From Mesorhizobium ciceri WSM4083 (GTDB taxonomy: Bacteria; Pseudomonadota; Alphaproteobacteria; Rhizobiales; Rhizobiaceae), in NCBI RefSeq assembly GCF_000519305.1, contig NZ_JAFG01000005.1, positions 438,018 through 502,017 of the forward strand: 64,000 nucleotides of DNA. Reading direction: 5' to 3'. The notes below the pieces were generated by a model that was not told the DNA's origin, did not search any database, and was given only the letters and a program-made list of their open reading frames with translations. The position numbers and the translations under genes were made by a program. Below, piece by piece: positions 9,435 to 21,764 of the stretch. Every line of letters begins with the position of its first letter. Positions within the stretch are counted from its first letter, which is position 1.

Positions 9435-12400
9435 TCACACCAACTCCACTTCGACCACGCCCGGCACCGCGCGCATCGCCGAAGCGATCTGCGGCGAAAT
9501 CCGGTAGCGGTTCGGCAACTCGATCTCGATTTCGCCCTCGCCTTCTTCCTTGATCAGCACGAAACTGACCTGCCCCTCGCCCCTGACGGCCAATTGGCCG
9601 GCCAGCGTGTTGATCGGCGAGGCGTTGCGCACGAAGATACGCAGCGCCTTCTGGATGCGGCTTGCCTCGTCCTCCAACGACTGCACCGAGTTGATGCGCA
9701 GATTGACGCCTTCCGGCCTGTCCTCGGCCGCAACGGTGATGACCACGGAGCGGCCGGCCTCGAGCAGATCGCGATATTGCGCCAGTCCTTCGGAAAACAG
9801 CACGGCTTCGTACTGACCTGACGTATCAGAGAAGGCGATAACGCCCATCTTGTTGCCGGTGCGCGTCTTGCGTTCCTGCTTGGATGTTACGGTGCCGGCC
9901 AAACGACCGGCGGCGGCACCGCGTTTGACGGCCGCCGAAAACTCGGCCCACGTTTGAACCCGCATCTTCTGCAGGGCTGCCTTATACTCGTCGAGCGGGT
10001 GCGCCGAGAGATAGAAGCCGACCACCTGGAATTCACGGTGCAGCCGGTCGGCGGCGAGCCACGGCTCCGTCGCCGGCAGATTGAGCGCCTGCGACTGAGC
10101 GCCGAGCGAGGCGCCGAAGATGTCGTGCTGTCCGGAAACCGCATTCTGCTGCGCCAGCGACGCCAGCCCCATCATGCGCTCGACGCCTGCCATCATCGAT
10201 GCGCGGTCGTGGCCGAAGCAGTCGAGCGCGCCGGCCATGATCAGGCTTTCGAAGACGCGCTTGCCGACGATCTTGGGATCGACCCGCTCGCAGAAATCGG
10301 CGAGGTTCTTGAACGGCTTTTCACCACGCTGGGCAACGATGTGCTCGACCGCCGCGTCGCCGACGCCCTTGAGCGCCGCCAGCGAATAATAGATGCGGTT
10401 CTCGCCGACTTCGAAGGCGCGAAAGCTCGATATCACCGAGGGCGCCAGAACCTCTATGCCGAGGCGCAGCGCATCCTGGCGGAAATCGGCCAGCTTGTCG
10501 GTGTTGCCCATGTCGAGCGTCATCGACGCCGCCAGGAACTCGACCGGATAATGCGCCTTGAGATAGGCGGTCTGGTATGAAACCACCGCATAGGCGGCGG
10601 CGTGCGATTTGTTGAAACCATAGTCGGCGAACTTGGCCAGCAGGTCGAAAATGAAATCGGCTTGCGGCTTGCCGACACCACGCTCGACCGCGCCGGAGAC
10701 GAAGCGCTCGCGCTGCTTGTCCATCTCGGCGCGGATCTTCTTGCCCATGGCGCGGCGCAGCAGATCGGCTTCGCCGAGCGAGTAGCCGGACAGCTCCTGC
10801 GCGATCTGCATCACCTGTTCCTGGTAGACGATGACGCCTTGCGTCTCCTTCACCAGATGGTCGATCTTGGGATGGATCGACGCCATCTCCTCCTCGCCAT
10901 GCTTTCTGGCGTTGTAGGTCGGAATGTTTTCCATCGGGCCGGGGCGGTAGAGCGCGACCAGGGCGATGATGTCCTCGATGCAGTCGGGCCGCATGCCGAT
11001 CAGCGCCTTGCGCATGCCGGCGCTTTCCACCTGGAACACGCCGACCACTTCACCGCGCGACAGCATGGCGTAGGTCTCGGGATCGTCGAGCGGGATCGTC
11101 GCCAGGTCGATCTCGATCCCGCGCCGGCGGATCAGCTTCACCGCCGTCTCCAGCACGGTCAGCGTCTTCAGGCCGAGGAAGTCGAACTTCACCAGACCGG
11201 CCTGCTCGACATATTTCATGTTGAACTGGGTGACGGGCATGTCCGAGCGCGGATCGCGGTACATCGGCACCAGTTCCGACAGCGGCCGGTCGCCGATGAC
11301 GATGCCGGCGGCGTGCGTCGAGGCATGGCGGTAAAGGCCTTCCAGCTTCTGAGCCATGTCGAGCAGCGTCTGGACGATCGGCTCCCTCTCGGCCTCTTCG
11401 GCAAAACGCGGCTCGTTGGCGATGGCGTCGGCGAGCTTGACCGGATTGGCCGGGTTCTGCGGCACCATCTTGGAGAGCTTGTCGACCTGGCCATAGGGCA
11501 TTTGCAGGACGCGACCGACGTCGCGCAGCACGGCGCGCGCCTGCAGCGTGCCGAAGGTGATGATCTGGCCGACCTGGTCGCGGCCGTATTTCTGCTGGAC
11601 GTAGCGGATGACCTCCTCGCGCCGATCCTGGCAGAAGTCGATGTCGAAGTCGGGCATCGACACGCGGTCGGGATTGAGGAAGCGCTCGAACAGGAGCGAG
11701 AAGCGCAGCGGATCGATGTCGGTGATGGTCGTCGAATAGGCGACCAGCGAGCCTGCGCCCGAACCGCGACCCGGCCCGACCGGAATGCCCTGAGCCTTCG
11801 CCCATTTGATGAAGTCGGCAACGATCAGGAAGTAGCCGGGAAACTTCATCTTGGTGATGATGCCAAGCTCGAAATTCAACCGCTCGCGGTATTGCTCGAC
11901 CGTATAGCCTGATGTCGGGCCATGCATGGCCAGCCGCGCGTCGAGCCCCTCATGCGCCTGGCGGGCCAGTTCGTCGGCTTCCGCCTGCACGGCCGCGTCA
12001 TTGTCGGCGACATCGCCCCCGGTGAAGCGCGGCAGGATCGGGTTGCGGTTCTTCGGGTAGTAGGAGCAGCGCAGCGCGATCTCGACGGTGTTGTCGATCG
12101 CCTCCGGCAGGTCGGCGAACAGCCTGGCCATATCGGCCTGGCTGCGCAGGAAATTGTCCGGCGACAGCCGGCGACGATTGTCGGCGGCAACAACCGATCC
12201 CTCGGCAATGGCGATCAGCGCGTCATGCGCGTCATAATCGTCGCGAGCCGAGAAGAACGCCTCGTTGGTAGCGACCAGCGGCAGTTCATGGGCATAAGCC
12301 AGATCGATCGAGGATTTCTCGATCACGCGATCATAACCGGAAACCCGGTCCAGTTCGACATAGAGGCGATCGCCGAACATTGCCTTGAGGGTCAAAAGCC

Positions 12401-12962
12401 GTGCCTCGGCCAGATCGCGGCGATCTTCCTTGAGCGCGGTGCCGATCGGTCCGCGCGGCCCACCGCTGAGGCAGATCAACCCGTCACAAAAGCCTTCCAT
12501 CATTTCCGTGGTCAGGTGCACGGCTTCGCCCGGCGGCGTTTCGAGGTAGACGCGGCTGACCAGCCTGACCAGGTTGGAATAGCCGGCTTCGGTCGCGGCA
12601 AGCAGGACGACCGGCCGCATATCCGGGCCCTGCCGCCTGCGGTCGCGCTGGCCGTCGCTGTTTTCGCCGGAAAAGGCGAGCGCGGTCTGACAGCCGATGA
12701 TCGGTTGGATGCCGTCCTTCACCGCCTTCTGCGCGAATTCCAGGGCGCCGAACAGATTGTTGGTGTCGGTGACGGCAATGGCCGGGGCTTCGTCCTTGAC
12801 CGCGTGAGCGACCACCTTGCCGATCTGCAAGGCGCCTTCCAGCAGCGAATAGGCCGAATGCACGCGCAAATGGACGAAGGGCCGCGCCGGGGCCTCCGGC
12901 CGCGCCGCAGCAATCGCTGCTTCGCGCTTCAGGGGATCGCGGGGAAGTTTTTCGTCGGCCAT
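9435..12962 (-). CDS. dnaE: DNA polymerase III alpha subunit (replicative)
   Basis: The 1175-residue protein matches DnaE1, the replicative polymerase. A PHP domain starts at about residue 30 (HLRVHSAYSLLEGAL) and the polymerase core follows. Catalytic aspartates lie in MPDFDIDFCQDRR, and GPGRGSGAGSLVAY is conserved. Fingers, a helix-hairpin-helix region and a C-terminal OB fold (GTVTSKQERKTRTG) complete the chain. The ATG at 12962 (MADEKL) is preferred because the 23 codons of the longer frame look non-coding. Many + strand ORFs across this gene are shadows. Confidence 0.97.
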   Translation of the reverse strand: MADEKLPRDPLKREAAIAAARPEAPARPFVHLRVHSAYSLLEGALQIGKVVAHAVKDEAPAIAVTDTNNLFGALEFAQKAVKDGIQPIIGCQTALAFSGENSDGQRDRRRQGPDMRPVVLLAATEAGYSNLVRLVSRVYLETPPGEAVHLTTEMMEGFCDGLICLSGGPRGPIGTALKEDRRDLAEARLLTLKAMFGDRLYVELDRVSGYDRVIEKSSIDLAYAHELPLVATNEAFFSARDDYDAHDALIAIAEGSVVAADNRRRLSPDNFLRSQADMARLFADLPEAIDNTVEIALRCSYYPKNRNPILPRFTGGDVADNDAAVQAEADELARQAHEGLDARLAMHGPTSGYTVEQYRERLNFELGIITKMKFPGYFLIVADFIKWAKAQGIPVGPGRGSGAGSLVAYSTTITDIDPLRFSLLFERFLNPDRVSMPDFDIDFCQDRREEVIRYVQQKYGRDQVGQIITFGTLQARAVLRDVGRVLQMPYGQVDKLSKMVPQNPANPVKLADAIANEPRFAEEAEREPIVQTLLDMAQKLEGLYRHASTHAAGIVIGDRPLSELVPMYRDPRSDMPVTQFNMKYVEQAGLVKFDFLGLKTLTVLETAVKLIRRRGIEIDLATIPLDDPETYAMLSRGEVVGVFQVESAGMRKALIGMRPDCIEDIIALVALYRPGPMENIPTYNARKHGEEEMASIHPKIDHLVKETQGVIVYQEQVMQIAQELSGYSLGEADLLRRAMGKKIRAEMDKQRERFVSGAVERGVGKPQADFIFDLLAKFADYGFNKSHAAAYAVVSYQTAYLKAHYPVEFLAASMTLDMGNTDKLADFRQDALRLGIEVLAPSVISSFRAFEVGENRIYYSLAALKGVGDAAVEHIVAQRGEKPFKNLADFCERVDPKIVGKRVFESLIMAGALDCFGHDRASMMAGVERMMGLASLAQQNAVSGQHDIFGASLGAQSQALNLPATEPWLAADRLHREFQVVGFYLSAHPLDEYKAALQKMRVQTWAEFSAAVKRGAAAGRLAGTVTSKQERKTRTGNKMGVIAFSDTSGQYEAVLFSEGLAQYRDLLEAGRSVVITVAAEDRPEGVNLRINSVQSLEDEASRIQKALRIFVRNASPINTLAGQLAVRGEGQVSFVLIKEEGEGEIEIELPNRYRISPQIASAMRAVPGVVEVELV

Positions 12963-13069
12963 GGTGCTGCGTGAAGGTCCTTGAGTCGATGGAGATGTAT
13001 TGTCCGGGACCGCGCGATGCCAGTCCAGCACAAACCACTGCTGATCACAGGCTGCCTGCCCGGCTAGCC

Positions 13070-15082
<2,013 letters not shown>

Positions 15083-15280
15083 GCGAAATGTCATCCCTCG
15101 GGTCGGCCGTTCCTTTTATGGCCTGTGCTTGCAGGGTCAAGCCGACCATGCAATTCACTGCCTTTCAATCGACTTGCGATTCCAATTCATCGCTGTGGCC
15201 CAGTCGGGGAGCCAGCTGCCAGTTGATCGTGTCGGCAAAACCTGAAACCTTGGAAAAAAATCCGCATTGGAGGACGCCTG

Positions 15281-16408
<1,128 letters not shown>

Positions 16409-16476
16409 GGAAGATCACAGGCCGCCGCCCAACCGGCCTGCGCCTCTGTGGTTCACAACGGGAGGAGAAAAGAAAC

Positions 16477-16947
16477 ATGAGCGAACTCCCCGCCATTCTC
16501 GTCGATGCAGACGCCTGCCCGGTCAAGGCCGAGGTCGAAAAAGTGGCCGACCGGCATGGCGTCGTCGTCACCTACGTCTCCAATGGCGGCCTGCGCCCAT
16601 CGCGCGATCCGATGGTGCGCAATGTGGTGGTCTCCAAGGGCGCTGATGCCGCCGACGACTGGATCGTCGACAATGCACGCACCAACGACATTGTGATCAC
16701 CGCCGACATTCCGCTGGCCGCCCGCGCGGTGGCACTTGGCGCGCATGTGCTTGGACCCACGGGGCGCCCCTTCACGCCGGAAACGATCGGCATGGCGGTG
16801 GCGATGCGTGACCTGAAGCAGCATCTGCGCGAGACCGGCGAAAGCAAGGGCTACAATGCCAGCTTTGCGCCGCAGGACCGGTCGCGGTTTCTCGGCGAAC
16901 TCGACCGCATCTTGCGGCGGGCCGTGAAATCGGCCACACCGGATTAG
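16477..16947 (+). CDS. YaiI/YqxD family (DUF188, UPF0178) protein
   Basis: The 156-residue protein belongs to the DUF188 family, shown by the N-terminal ILVDADACPVK motif and the TNDIVITADIPLAARA motif near the middle. The fold resembles PIN/NYN nucleases with conserved acidic residues, but no activity is established for this family. A strong GGAGGAG site lies ten bases before the ATG. It is 68 bp downstream of frmA and 23 bp upstream of a DUF1345 gene, so the three may be co-transcribed. Confidence 0.92.
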   Translation: MSELPAILVDADACPVKAEVEKVADRHGVVVTYVSNGGLRPSRDPMVRNVVVSKGADAADDWIVDNARTNDIVITADIPLAARAVALGAHVLGPTGRPFTPETIGMAVAMRDLKQHLRETGESKGYNASFAPQDRSRFLGELDRILRRAVKSATPD

Positions 16948-16970
16948 TGCTATCCAGGGCTGGAACCACC

Positions 16971-17648
16971 ATGGCCGCCGAAGCTCCGATAGACAAACCC
17001 ATGCAGCGCCACATGCTGTTCGCTGTGTCTGCCTGCTTCGGCGTCTTTGCGCTTCTTGTGGCGTTGCTGCTGCACGCCCCGCTCGCCTATTCGATCGGCG
17101 CCAACGCATTCTTTGCCGCCTATGTCATTCTCGTCGTCGCCCAGATGCCGAAGTTCACCGGCAGGTATCTGAGTAGGAATGCGCGTGCCGCGGACCAGCC
17201 GGTGCTGGTCATCTTCGCCGTGACGCTTGTCGTCGTTGGCGTTGCCGTTATCTCATTGTTCCTGCTGATCAATCAGAAGGACAGAAGCCATCCCGTCGAG
17301 CTCACCTTCGCGCTGCTGTCGATCCCGCTCGGCTGGTTCACCATTCATGCCATGGCAGCGCTCCATTATGCCCATGTCTACTGGATGGACGGCGATGCGG
17401 TGGATGCCGAGACCAGGAAGAAAATCCCGGTCGGCGGACTGCTGTTCCCGGGTGACAAACGGCCGGAGGGCTGGGATTTCCTGTACTTCTCGACGGTGAT
17501 CGGCATGACCGCACAGACTGCCGATACCAACATCTCGACAACGCATATGCGTCGTGTCGTGCTTGTCCATTCCATCCTGTCGTTTTTCTTCAACACGGTC
17601 ATCGTCGCCGCCGCCGTCAATCTCGCCGTCAGCCTGGGCGGTCCGTAA
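16971..17648 (+). CDS. DUF1345 family membrane protein
   Basis: The 225-residue protein has about five hydrophobic helices (near 15-40, 45-65, 80-105, 118-140 and 195-220) and the conserved pattern of DUF1345. That pattern includes FYLYFSTVIG-like DFLYFSTVIGMTAQTAD and an H-x-Y-x-DG stretch near residue 140. Function is unknown. I chose the ATG at 16971 over an open ATG eight codons upstream that overlaps the previous stop. No strong ribosome site precedes it. Confidence 0.88.
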   Translation: MAAEAPIDKPMQRHMLFAVSACFGVFALLVALLLHAPLAYSIGANAFFAAYVILVVAQMPKFTGRYLSRNARAADQPVLVIFAVTLVVVGVAVISLFLLINQKDRSHPVELTFALLSIPLGWFTIHAMAALHYAHVYWMDGDAVDAETRKKIPVGGLLFPGDKRPEGWDFLYFSTVIGMTAQTADTNISTTHMRRVVLVHSILSFFFNTVIVAAAVNLAVSLGGP

Positions 17649-17745
17649 TAAATCCGTGATCGGATGAAACATCGGTTTGGATCGCGACGTATCAGGAGGA
17701 CAATGAACGCGCAGGCCATGCCGCGAGGCCGGGAGACGAAACATC

Positions 17746-18627
17746 ATGGAATCCGTTGCCAGAAGCCAATCCGCCGCCGATCCAGGCGCTTCGGCGTCGA
17801 ACGACAAAACGCTGATTTACCGGCAGTCGCGCTGGACGCGGCTGACGCATTGGCTCTGGGCCATCTCCTTGTTCTTCATGCTGCTGTCAGGCCTGCAGAT
17901 TTTCAATGCCCGTCCGCAGCTCTATATCGGCAAAGAATCGGGCTTCGACTACAGCAACACCATCTTCGCCATCGGCGCCGAGAATTCCGATGCGGGTCCG
18001 CGCGGCTACACGGAAATCTTCGGGCATCGCTTCGACACCACTGGCGTGCTCGGCTGGTCGGGTCCGGCCGGCCAGGAGACGTCCCGCGCCTTCCCGTCCT
18101 GGGCGACCATCCCATCCTACTATGATCTCGGCACCGCGCGCGTCATCCATTTCTTCTTTGCCTGGATACTGACCACGACGTTGATCGTCTGGTTTGTCGC
18201 CAGCACCGTGAACGGCCATCTGCGGCGCGATCTCGCGCCACGCCTCGACGATTTGAAGCGATTGCCGCAAGACATCGTCGACCACGCCAAGCTCAAATTC
18301 CACCACACGCGCGAATACAACACGCTGCAGAAGATGGCCTATGGCGGCGTGCTGTTCGTGCTGTTGCCGCTGATGATCATCACCGGCCTGGCGATGTCGC
18401 CGAGCATGAATTCGGTGCTGCCTTTCCTCAACGATCTGCTCGGTGGCCGGCAGACGGCACGCACCATCCATTTTACCGTCATGGTGCTGCTGGTCGCCTT
18501 CTTCGTCGTCCATATTCTGATGATCCTGGCCGCCGGCCCGATCAACGAACTGCGCTCGATCATCACCGGCTGGTATCGCACCGATCCTCCCGCACAGGAC
18601 GACAATACAGCCGAGAGGAGTGCCTGA
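17746..18627 (+). CDS. cytochrome b561-type membrane subunit
   Basis: The 293-residue protein has a cytochrome b561/Ni-Fe hydrogenase b-type core. Candidate haem histidines lie in RLTHWLWAIS (first helix), VIHFFFAW (second), and HFTVMVLLVAFFVVHILMI (last). A long loop of about 70 residues between the first two helices faces the periplasm by prediction. It probably passes electrons between the quinone pool and the molybdopterin protein encoded next (start 1 bp beyond its stop). The ATG at 17746 has a GGGAG site nine bases upstream; a stronger AGGAGG at 17694-17699 precedes an out-of-frame ATG. Confidence 0.87.
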   Translation: MESVARSQSAADPGASASNDKTLIYRQSRWTRLTHWLWAISLFFMLLSGLQIFNARPQLYIGKESGFDYSNTIFAIGAENSDAGPRGYTEIFGHRFDTTGVLGWSGPAGQETSRAFPSWATIPSYYDLGTARVIHFFFAWILTTTLIVWFVASTVNGHLRRDLAPRLDDLKRLPQDIVDHAKLKFHHTREYNTLQKMAYGGVLFVLLPLMIITGLAMSPSMNSVLPFLNDLLGGRQTARTIHFTVMVLLVAFFVVHILMILAAGPINELRSIITGWYRTDPPAQDDNTAERSA

Positions 18628-18628
18628 C

Positions 18629-19420
18629 ATGGCGAAGTTTGAGATCAGCCGCCGCAAATTCCTGACCGGTGCCAGCCTTGGCGCCTCCGGCATCATGCTG
18701 TCGGGCTGCGACGCCTTCGACAGCCAGCTAAGCGTTGGCAGCGGCCTGCGCAGCTTCCTCGAAAACGCCAATGGCCTGACATACCGGGCGCAGCGCCTGC
18801 TCGCTGGACGCGATGCGCTGGCGCCGGAATTTACCGAGGCCGACATCCGCCAGCCGCAACGGCCGAACGGTGTGACGGCGCCGGACGACGACACCTACAA
18901 GGGCCTGCTCGCCAACAATTTCGCCGACTGGCGTCTGGAAGTGACGGGTCTCGTCGAAAAGCCGCTGTCGCTCAGCCGCGAGCAGCTTCAGAACATGCCC
19001 AGCCGCACCCAGATCACCCGCCATGACTGCGTCGAAGGCTGGAGCTGCATCGCCAAATGGACTGGCACGCCGCTGTCGCTGGTGCTGGACCAGGCGGTGG
19101 TCAAACCGCAGGCGCGCTACGTCATGTTCCATTGCCTCGACACGATCGACCGCAGCCTGTCGGGCGACATCAAATATTACGGCAGCATCGACCTGATCGA
19201 TGCCCGTCACCCGCAGACGATCCTCGCCTATGGCCTGAACGGCAAGCCGCTGCCGGTCGAGAACGGCGCTCCGCTGCGGGTTCGCGTCGAGCGCCAACTC
19301 GGCTACAAGATGCCGAAATATCTCTACAAGATCGAGCTGGTCGACGGCTTCGCCACTGTCGGCGGCGGTCGCGGCGGCTATTGGGAAGACAATGGTTATG
19401 ACTGGTACGGCGGAATCTGA
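18629..19420 (+). CDS. TAT-exported molybdopterin oxidoreductase (sulfite oxidase fold)
   Basis: The 263-residue protein starts with a twin-arginine signal, SRRKFLTGASLGASG, followed by a possible lipobox (MLSGC). The mature part shows the sulfite-oxidase/MsrP (YedY) fold. The cysteine that should ligate molybdenum lies in RHDCVEGWSCIAKW, with a following YYGSIDL stretch and a C-terminal LGYKMPKYLYKIELVD motif. It should act in the periplasm with the cytochrome b gene directly upstream as electron partner. The substrate is unknown; it is not close enough for me to call MsrP. GAGAGGAG at 18613-18620 supports the ATG at 18629. Confidence 0.88.
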   Translation: MAKFEISRRKFLTGASLGASGIMLSGCDAFDSQLSVGSGLRSFLENANGLTYRAQRLLAGRDALAPEFTEADIRQPQRPNGVTAPDDDTYKGLLANNFADWRLEVTGLVEKPLSLSREQLQNMPSRTQITRHDCVEGWSCIAKWTGTPLSLVLDQAVVKPQARYVMFHCLDTIDRSLSGDIKYYGSIDLIDARHPQTILAYGLNGKPLPVENGAPLRVRVERQLGYKMPKYLYKIELVDGFATVGGGRGGYWEDNGYDWYGGI

Positions 19421-19460
19421 ATCGCACACCGCAAACGCTGCTGGCCCAAAGATGGCCAAC

Positions 19461-20255
19461 CTATAGCGAGCGGCGAAACAGTTCGCCCTTTCCGGCGATC
19501 TGCTCGCCAATGCCGCCGAGCCGCAGCATGTGCCAGGCAAGGGCGTGATTGCTCGAGGTTACCGGTTTCCCCAGTTCCTTCTCGACCTCCTCGATGATGC
19601 GGGCAACGCGCATGCTGGTGCAGGAAACGAACACCGCCTCACAGTCGCTCGACGCACCGATTTCCAAGATGGCCTGCTTGACCGATGCCGGCGTGATGCG
19701 TGCAACGACATTGTCGTCCGCCTCGTTGAAGGAGCCCATGACGGGAATATCCATCCCCCGCGCCATCAGCGATGCCCGCAAGGAATGATTGATTTTCGCG
19801 AGATAAGGGGTGAGCAGCGCGATCCGCGGGACGCCCAGGGCCTTCAGCGCCGCCCGCGCCGCCGTCACCGGGTTGGTCACTTGCACGCCCGGCAGCACCT
19901 CGTGAACGCGTTCGGCGACCTTGTCCTCGCCGATAACCAGCGCTCCCGAGGTGCAGGCAAAGCCGATCACATCGAACTTGACGTCCGGCAAGAGCCCGAC
20001 AGTTCCCGGGATGACGGCCGACATCTTCATCAGGTTTTCCGGCGTGATCTCGACATCGCTGTAGAGCCGCGCCTCGTACAGCGCGATGTCGCGCGCGGGC
20101 AGCGCATAGCGAAATTCATCCTCGATGGTCTGGTCGGTCCGCAGCACGAGCAGGCCGAGATTGGCGCGCGTGCCGATACCGTCATCGGTCTTGAAGGGAA
20201 TGTGTTCCTTGTCGAGGACAAGTGTGTCGTCGGCGCGCGTAACCGGGGCGTCCAT
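19461..20255 (-). CDS. Asp/Glu racemase superfamily enzyme (maleate isomerase / EutA-like)
   Basis: The 264-residue protein resembles maleate cis-trans isomerases and related arylmalonate decarboxylases of the Asp/Glu racemase superfamily. The two expected active-site cysteines are in IGFACTSGALVIG (about residue 100) and VFVSCTSMR (about residue 210). These enzymes use the cysteines to abstract and donate protons. A strong GGAAGGGG site precedes the ATG. It is divergent from a D-amino-acid dehydrogenase-like gene. An operator lies 31 bp upstream, so the two are probably co-regulated in amino-acid or dicarboxylate catabolism. The precise reaction is not settled. Confidence 0.82.
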   Translation of the reverse strand: MDAPVTRADDTLVLDKEHIPFKTDDGIGTRANLGLLVLRTDQTIEDEFRYALPARDIALYEARLYSDVEITPENLMKMSAVIPGTVGLLPDVKFDVIGFACTSGALVIGEDKVAERVHEVLPGVQVTNPVTAARAALKALGVPRIALLTPYLAKINHSLRASLMARGMDIPVMGSFNEADDNVVARITPASVKQAILEIGASSDCEAVFVSCTSMRVARIIEEVEKELGKPVTSSNHALAWHMLRLGGIGEQIAGKGELFRRSL

Positions 20256-20285
20256 GGTGCAGTCCCCTTCCTGATGCCAATCAGA

Positions 20286-20297
20286 ATTGTCGACAAT
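20286..20297. promoter_or_regulatory. palindromic operator, copy 1
   Basis: ATTGTCGACAAT is a perfect 12-bp palindrome and lies within an 18-base stretch (20284-20301) that recurs exactly at 20437-20454. It is 31 bp upstream of the racemase-like gene. A TGTCAA at 20321-20326 could be the minus-strand -35 box, placing this site near the leftward transcription start. The form TTGTnnACAA is typical of FadR-subfamily GntR regulators, and such a regulator is encoded at 21765. Confidence 0.72.
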
Positions 20298-20410
20298 AGA
20301 AACGGCGATATTGCCGAAACTGTCAAGGGCTCCGTGCAGATCTTGGGAGCCAGTAAACGCTCGAATTTGGGCTTGCGTGGATCACTCATCCGTCGCCGAC
20401 CCATTCGCCG

Positions 20411-20438
20411 TTGACAAGGATCGGCGTCTTCCTATTGA
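20411..20438 (+). promoter_or_regulatory. putative sigma-70-type promoter of the dadA-like gene
   Basis: TTGACA at 20411-20416 and TATTGA at 20433-20438 are separated by 16 bp. The next base begins operator copy 2, so a bound repressor would cover the transcription start. The dadA-like start codon is 38 bp downstream of the -10 box. Confidence 0.6.
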
Positions 20439-20450
20439 ATTGTCGACAAT
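20439..20450. promoter_or_regulatory. palindromic operator, copy 2
   Basis: This is a second perfect ATTGTCGACAAT, in the same 18-base context as copy 1 and 153 bp away from it. It directly abuts the putative -10 box of the dadA-like gene. The two copies face the two divergent promoters symmetrically, which points to one repressor controlling both genes. Confidence 0.74.
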
Positions 20451-20475
20451 AGAACGACAGCCATTCGGGGCAACG

Positions 20476-21756
20476 ATGCGCATATTGATCTTGGGCGGTG
20501 GCGTTGTCGGAATCACCACGGCCTATCAGTTGCAAAAGGACGGTCACGCGGTCACCGTTCTCGAGCAGGCACCTCAGGTGGCCGAGGGCGCGAGCTGGGC
20601 AAATGCCGGTATGATCGCGCCCGGCCATTCCTTCGTCTGGTCATCGCCGGCCGCGCCAAAAATCCTGCTGAAGTCGCTGTTCCAGAAAGACCAGGCGCTT
20701 CGATTCAAACTTTCCGCCGACCCGCATCTCTACAGCTGGTCGCTGCGTTTCCTCATGCAATGCACGGCCGCCAAGGCGCGCCGCAACACGCTGCTCAAAC
20801 ATCGGCTTGCGGTCCATTCCCAATCGGTCCTACGGGCGGTCGTCAGGGACGAAGCGATCCAGTACGACAGGACATCGGCCGGCATTCTTTACTTCCACCG
20901 CAGCCGTCAGGCGCTCGACAAGGGCGTCGCCAACATGCGCCTGCTGGAGGCCGATGGCCAGGAGATCCGCATAGTCGACGCGCAGGAAATCGTTGACCGC
21001 GAGCCGGCGCTGGCTCCGTCGCGCGGCGGCATCGCCGGCGGCATAGTGTGTCCGACCGACGAAACCGGCGATGCCGCCAAGTTCACGCGCGCGCTGGCGG
21101 CCATCGTCGAAACCAGGGGCGGCAAGATTCTGACTGGCACCAGGATCGTCGGGATCGAACGCAGGAACGACGCGATCACGCGGGTCGTCACCGACAAGGG
21201 CGAGTTTCGGGCCGACACCTACGTTCTGTGTCTCGGCGCCGAGAGCCCGATCCTCGCCCGCAAGATCGGCCTTGGCCTACCGATCTACCCGATCAAGGGA
21301 TATTCCCTGACCATTCCCATCGTGGACCAGACCCTGGCTCCAAAGCTTCCCATGATCGATGAGCACAATCTCGTTGCCATCACGCCGATGGGCGATCGCA
21401 TCCGCGTCACCGCCACAGCGGAATTCGCCGGCTATGATCGCAGCCACAAGCCTTCGGATTTTGCCTTCATGAAGCGCGTCACGCAGGAGCTGTTTCCGCG
21501 CGGTATCGCCTATGATCGCGCCGAGATGCGGGCCTGTCTGAGACCAATGACGCCCGACAATCTGCCGATCCTCGGCCTGCGCAACTTAAAAAACCTCTGG
21601 CTGAACACCGGCCACGGCCATATCGGCTGGACCATGGCACATGGATCGGCCCGTATCGTCGCCGATCTGATCGCCGGCCGGGCTGCACCAATCGCCCTCG
21701 ACGGCATCCTTCCCACACAGGCGCGGTTCGCCGAACCAAGCGCCGCAGAGGCTTGA
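20476..21756 (+). CDS. FAD-dependent D-amino acid dehydrogenase-like oxidoreductase
   Basis: The 426-residue protein is a DAO-type flavoenzyme like the DadA small subunit. An N-terminal dinucleotide-binding motif, ILGGGVVGITTAYQL, is followed by the EQAP turn. The GASWANAGMIAPG region is typical of DadA. The C-terminal GHGHIGWTMAHGSAR contacts FAD in the family. It probably deaminates a D-amino acid to a keto acid and passes electrons to the respiratory chain. The start at 20476 gives the standard N-terminus; an open frame from 20287 covers the operators and is not coding. The GntR gene follows within 9 bp. Confidence 0.88.
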   Translation: MRILILGGGVVGITTAYQLQKDGHAVTVLEQAPQVAEGASWANAGMIAPGHSFVWSSPAAPKILLKSLFQKDQALRFKLSADPHLYSWSLRFLMQCTAAKARRNTLLKHRLAVHSQSVLRAVVRDEAIQYDRTSAGILYFHRSRQALDKGVANMRLLEADGQEIRIVDAQEIVDREPALAPSRGGIAGGIVCPTDETGDAAKFTRALAAIVETRGGKILTGTRIVGIERRNDAITRVVTDKGEFRADTYVLCLGAESPILARKIGLGLPIYPIKGYSLTIPIVDQTLAPKLPMIDEHNLVAITPMGDRIRVTATAEFAGYDRSHKPSDFAFMKRVTQELFPRGIAYDRAEMRACLRPMTPDNLPILGLRNLKNLWLNTGHGHIGWTMAHGSARIVADLIAGRAAPIALDGILPTQARFAEPSAAEA

Positions 21757-21764
21757 CCGACGCC

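Noticed and set aside
10602..11912. Open frame of 436 codons on the + strand
   Set aside because: It is antisense to the catalytic core of dnaE; no family features.
17703..18125. ORF with an AGGAGG site overlapping the cytochrome b gene
   Set aside because: The ribosome site is only three bases from the ATG and the frame is out of phase with the cytochrome helices. The translation has no features, so it is at most a leader-like frame.
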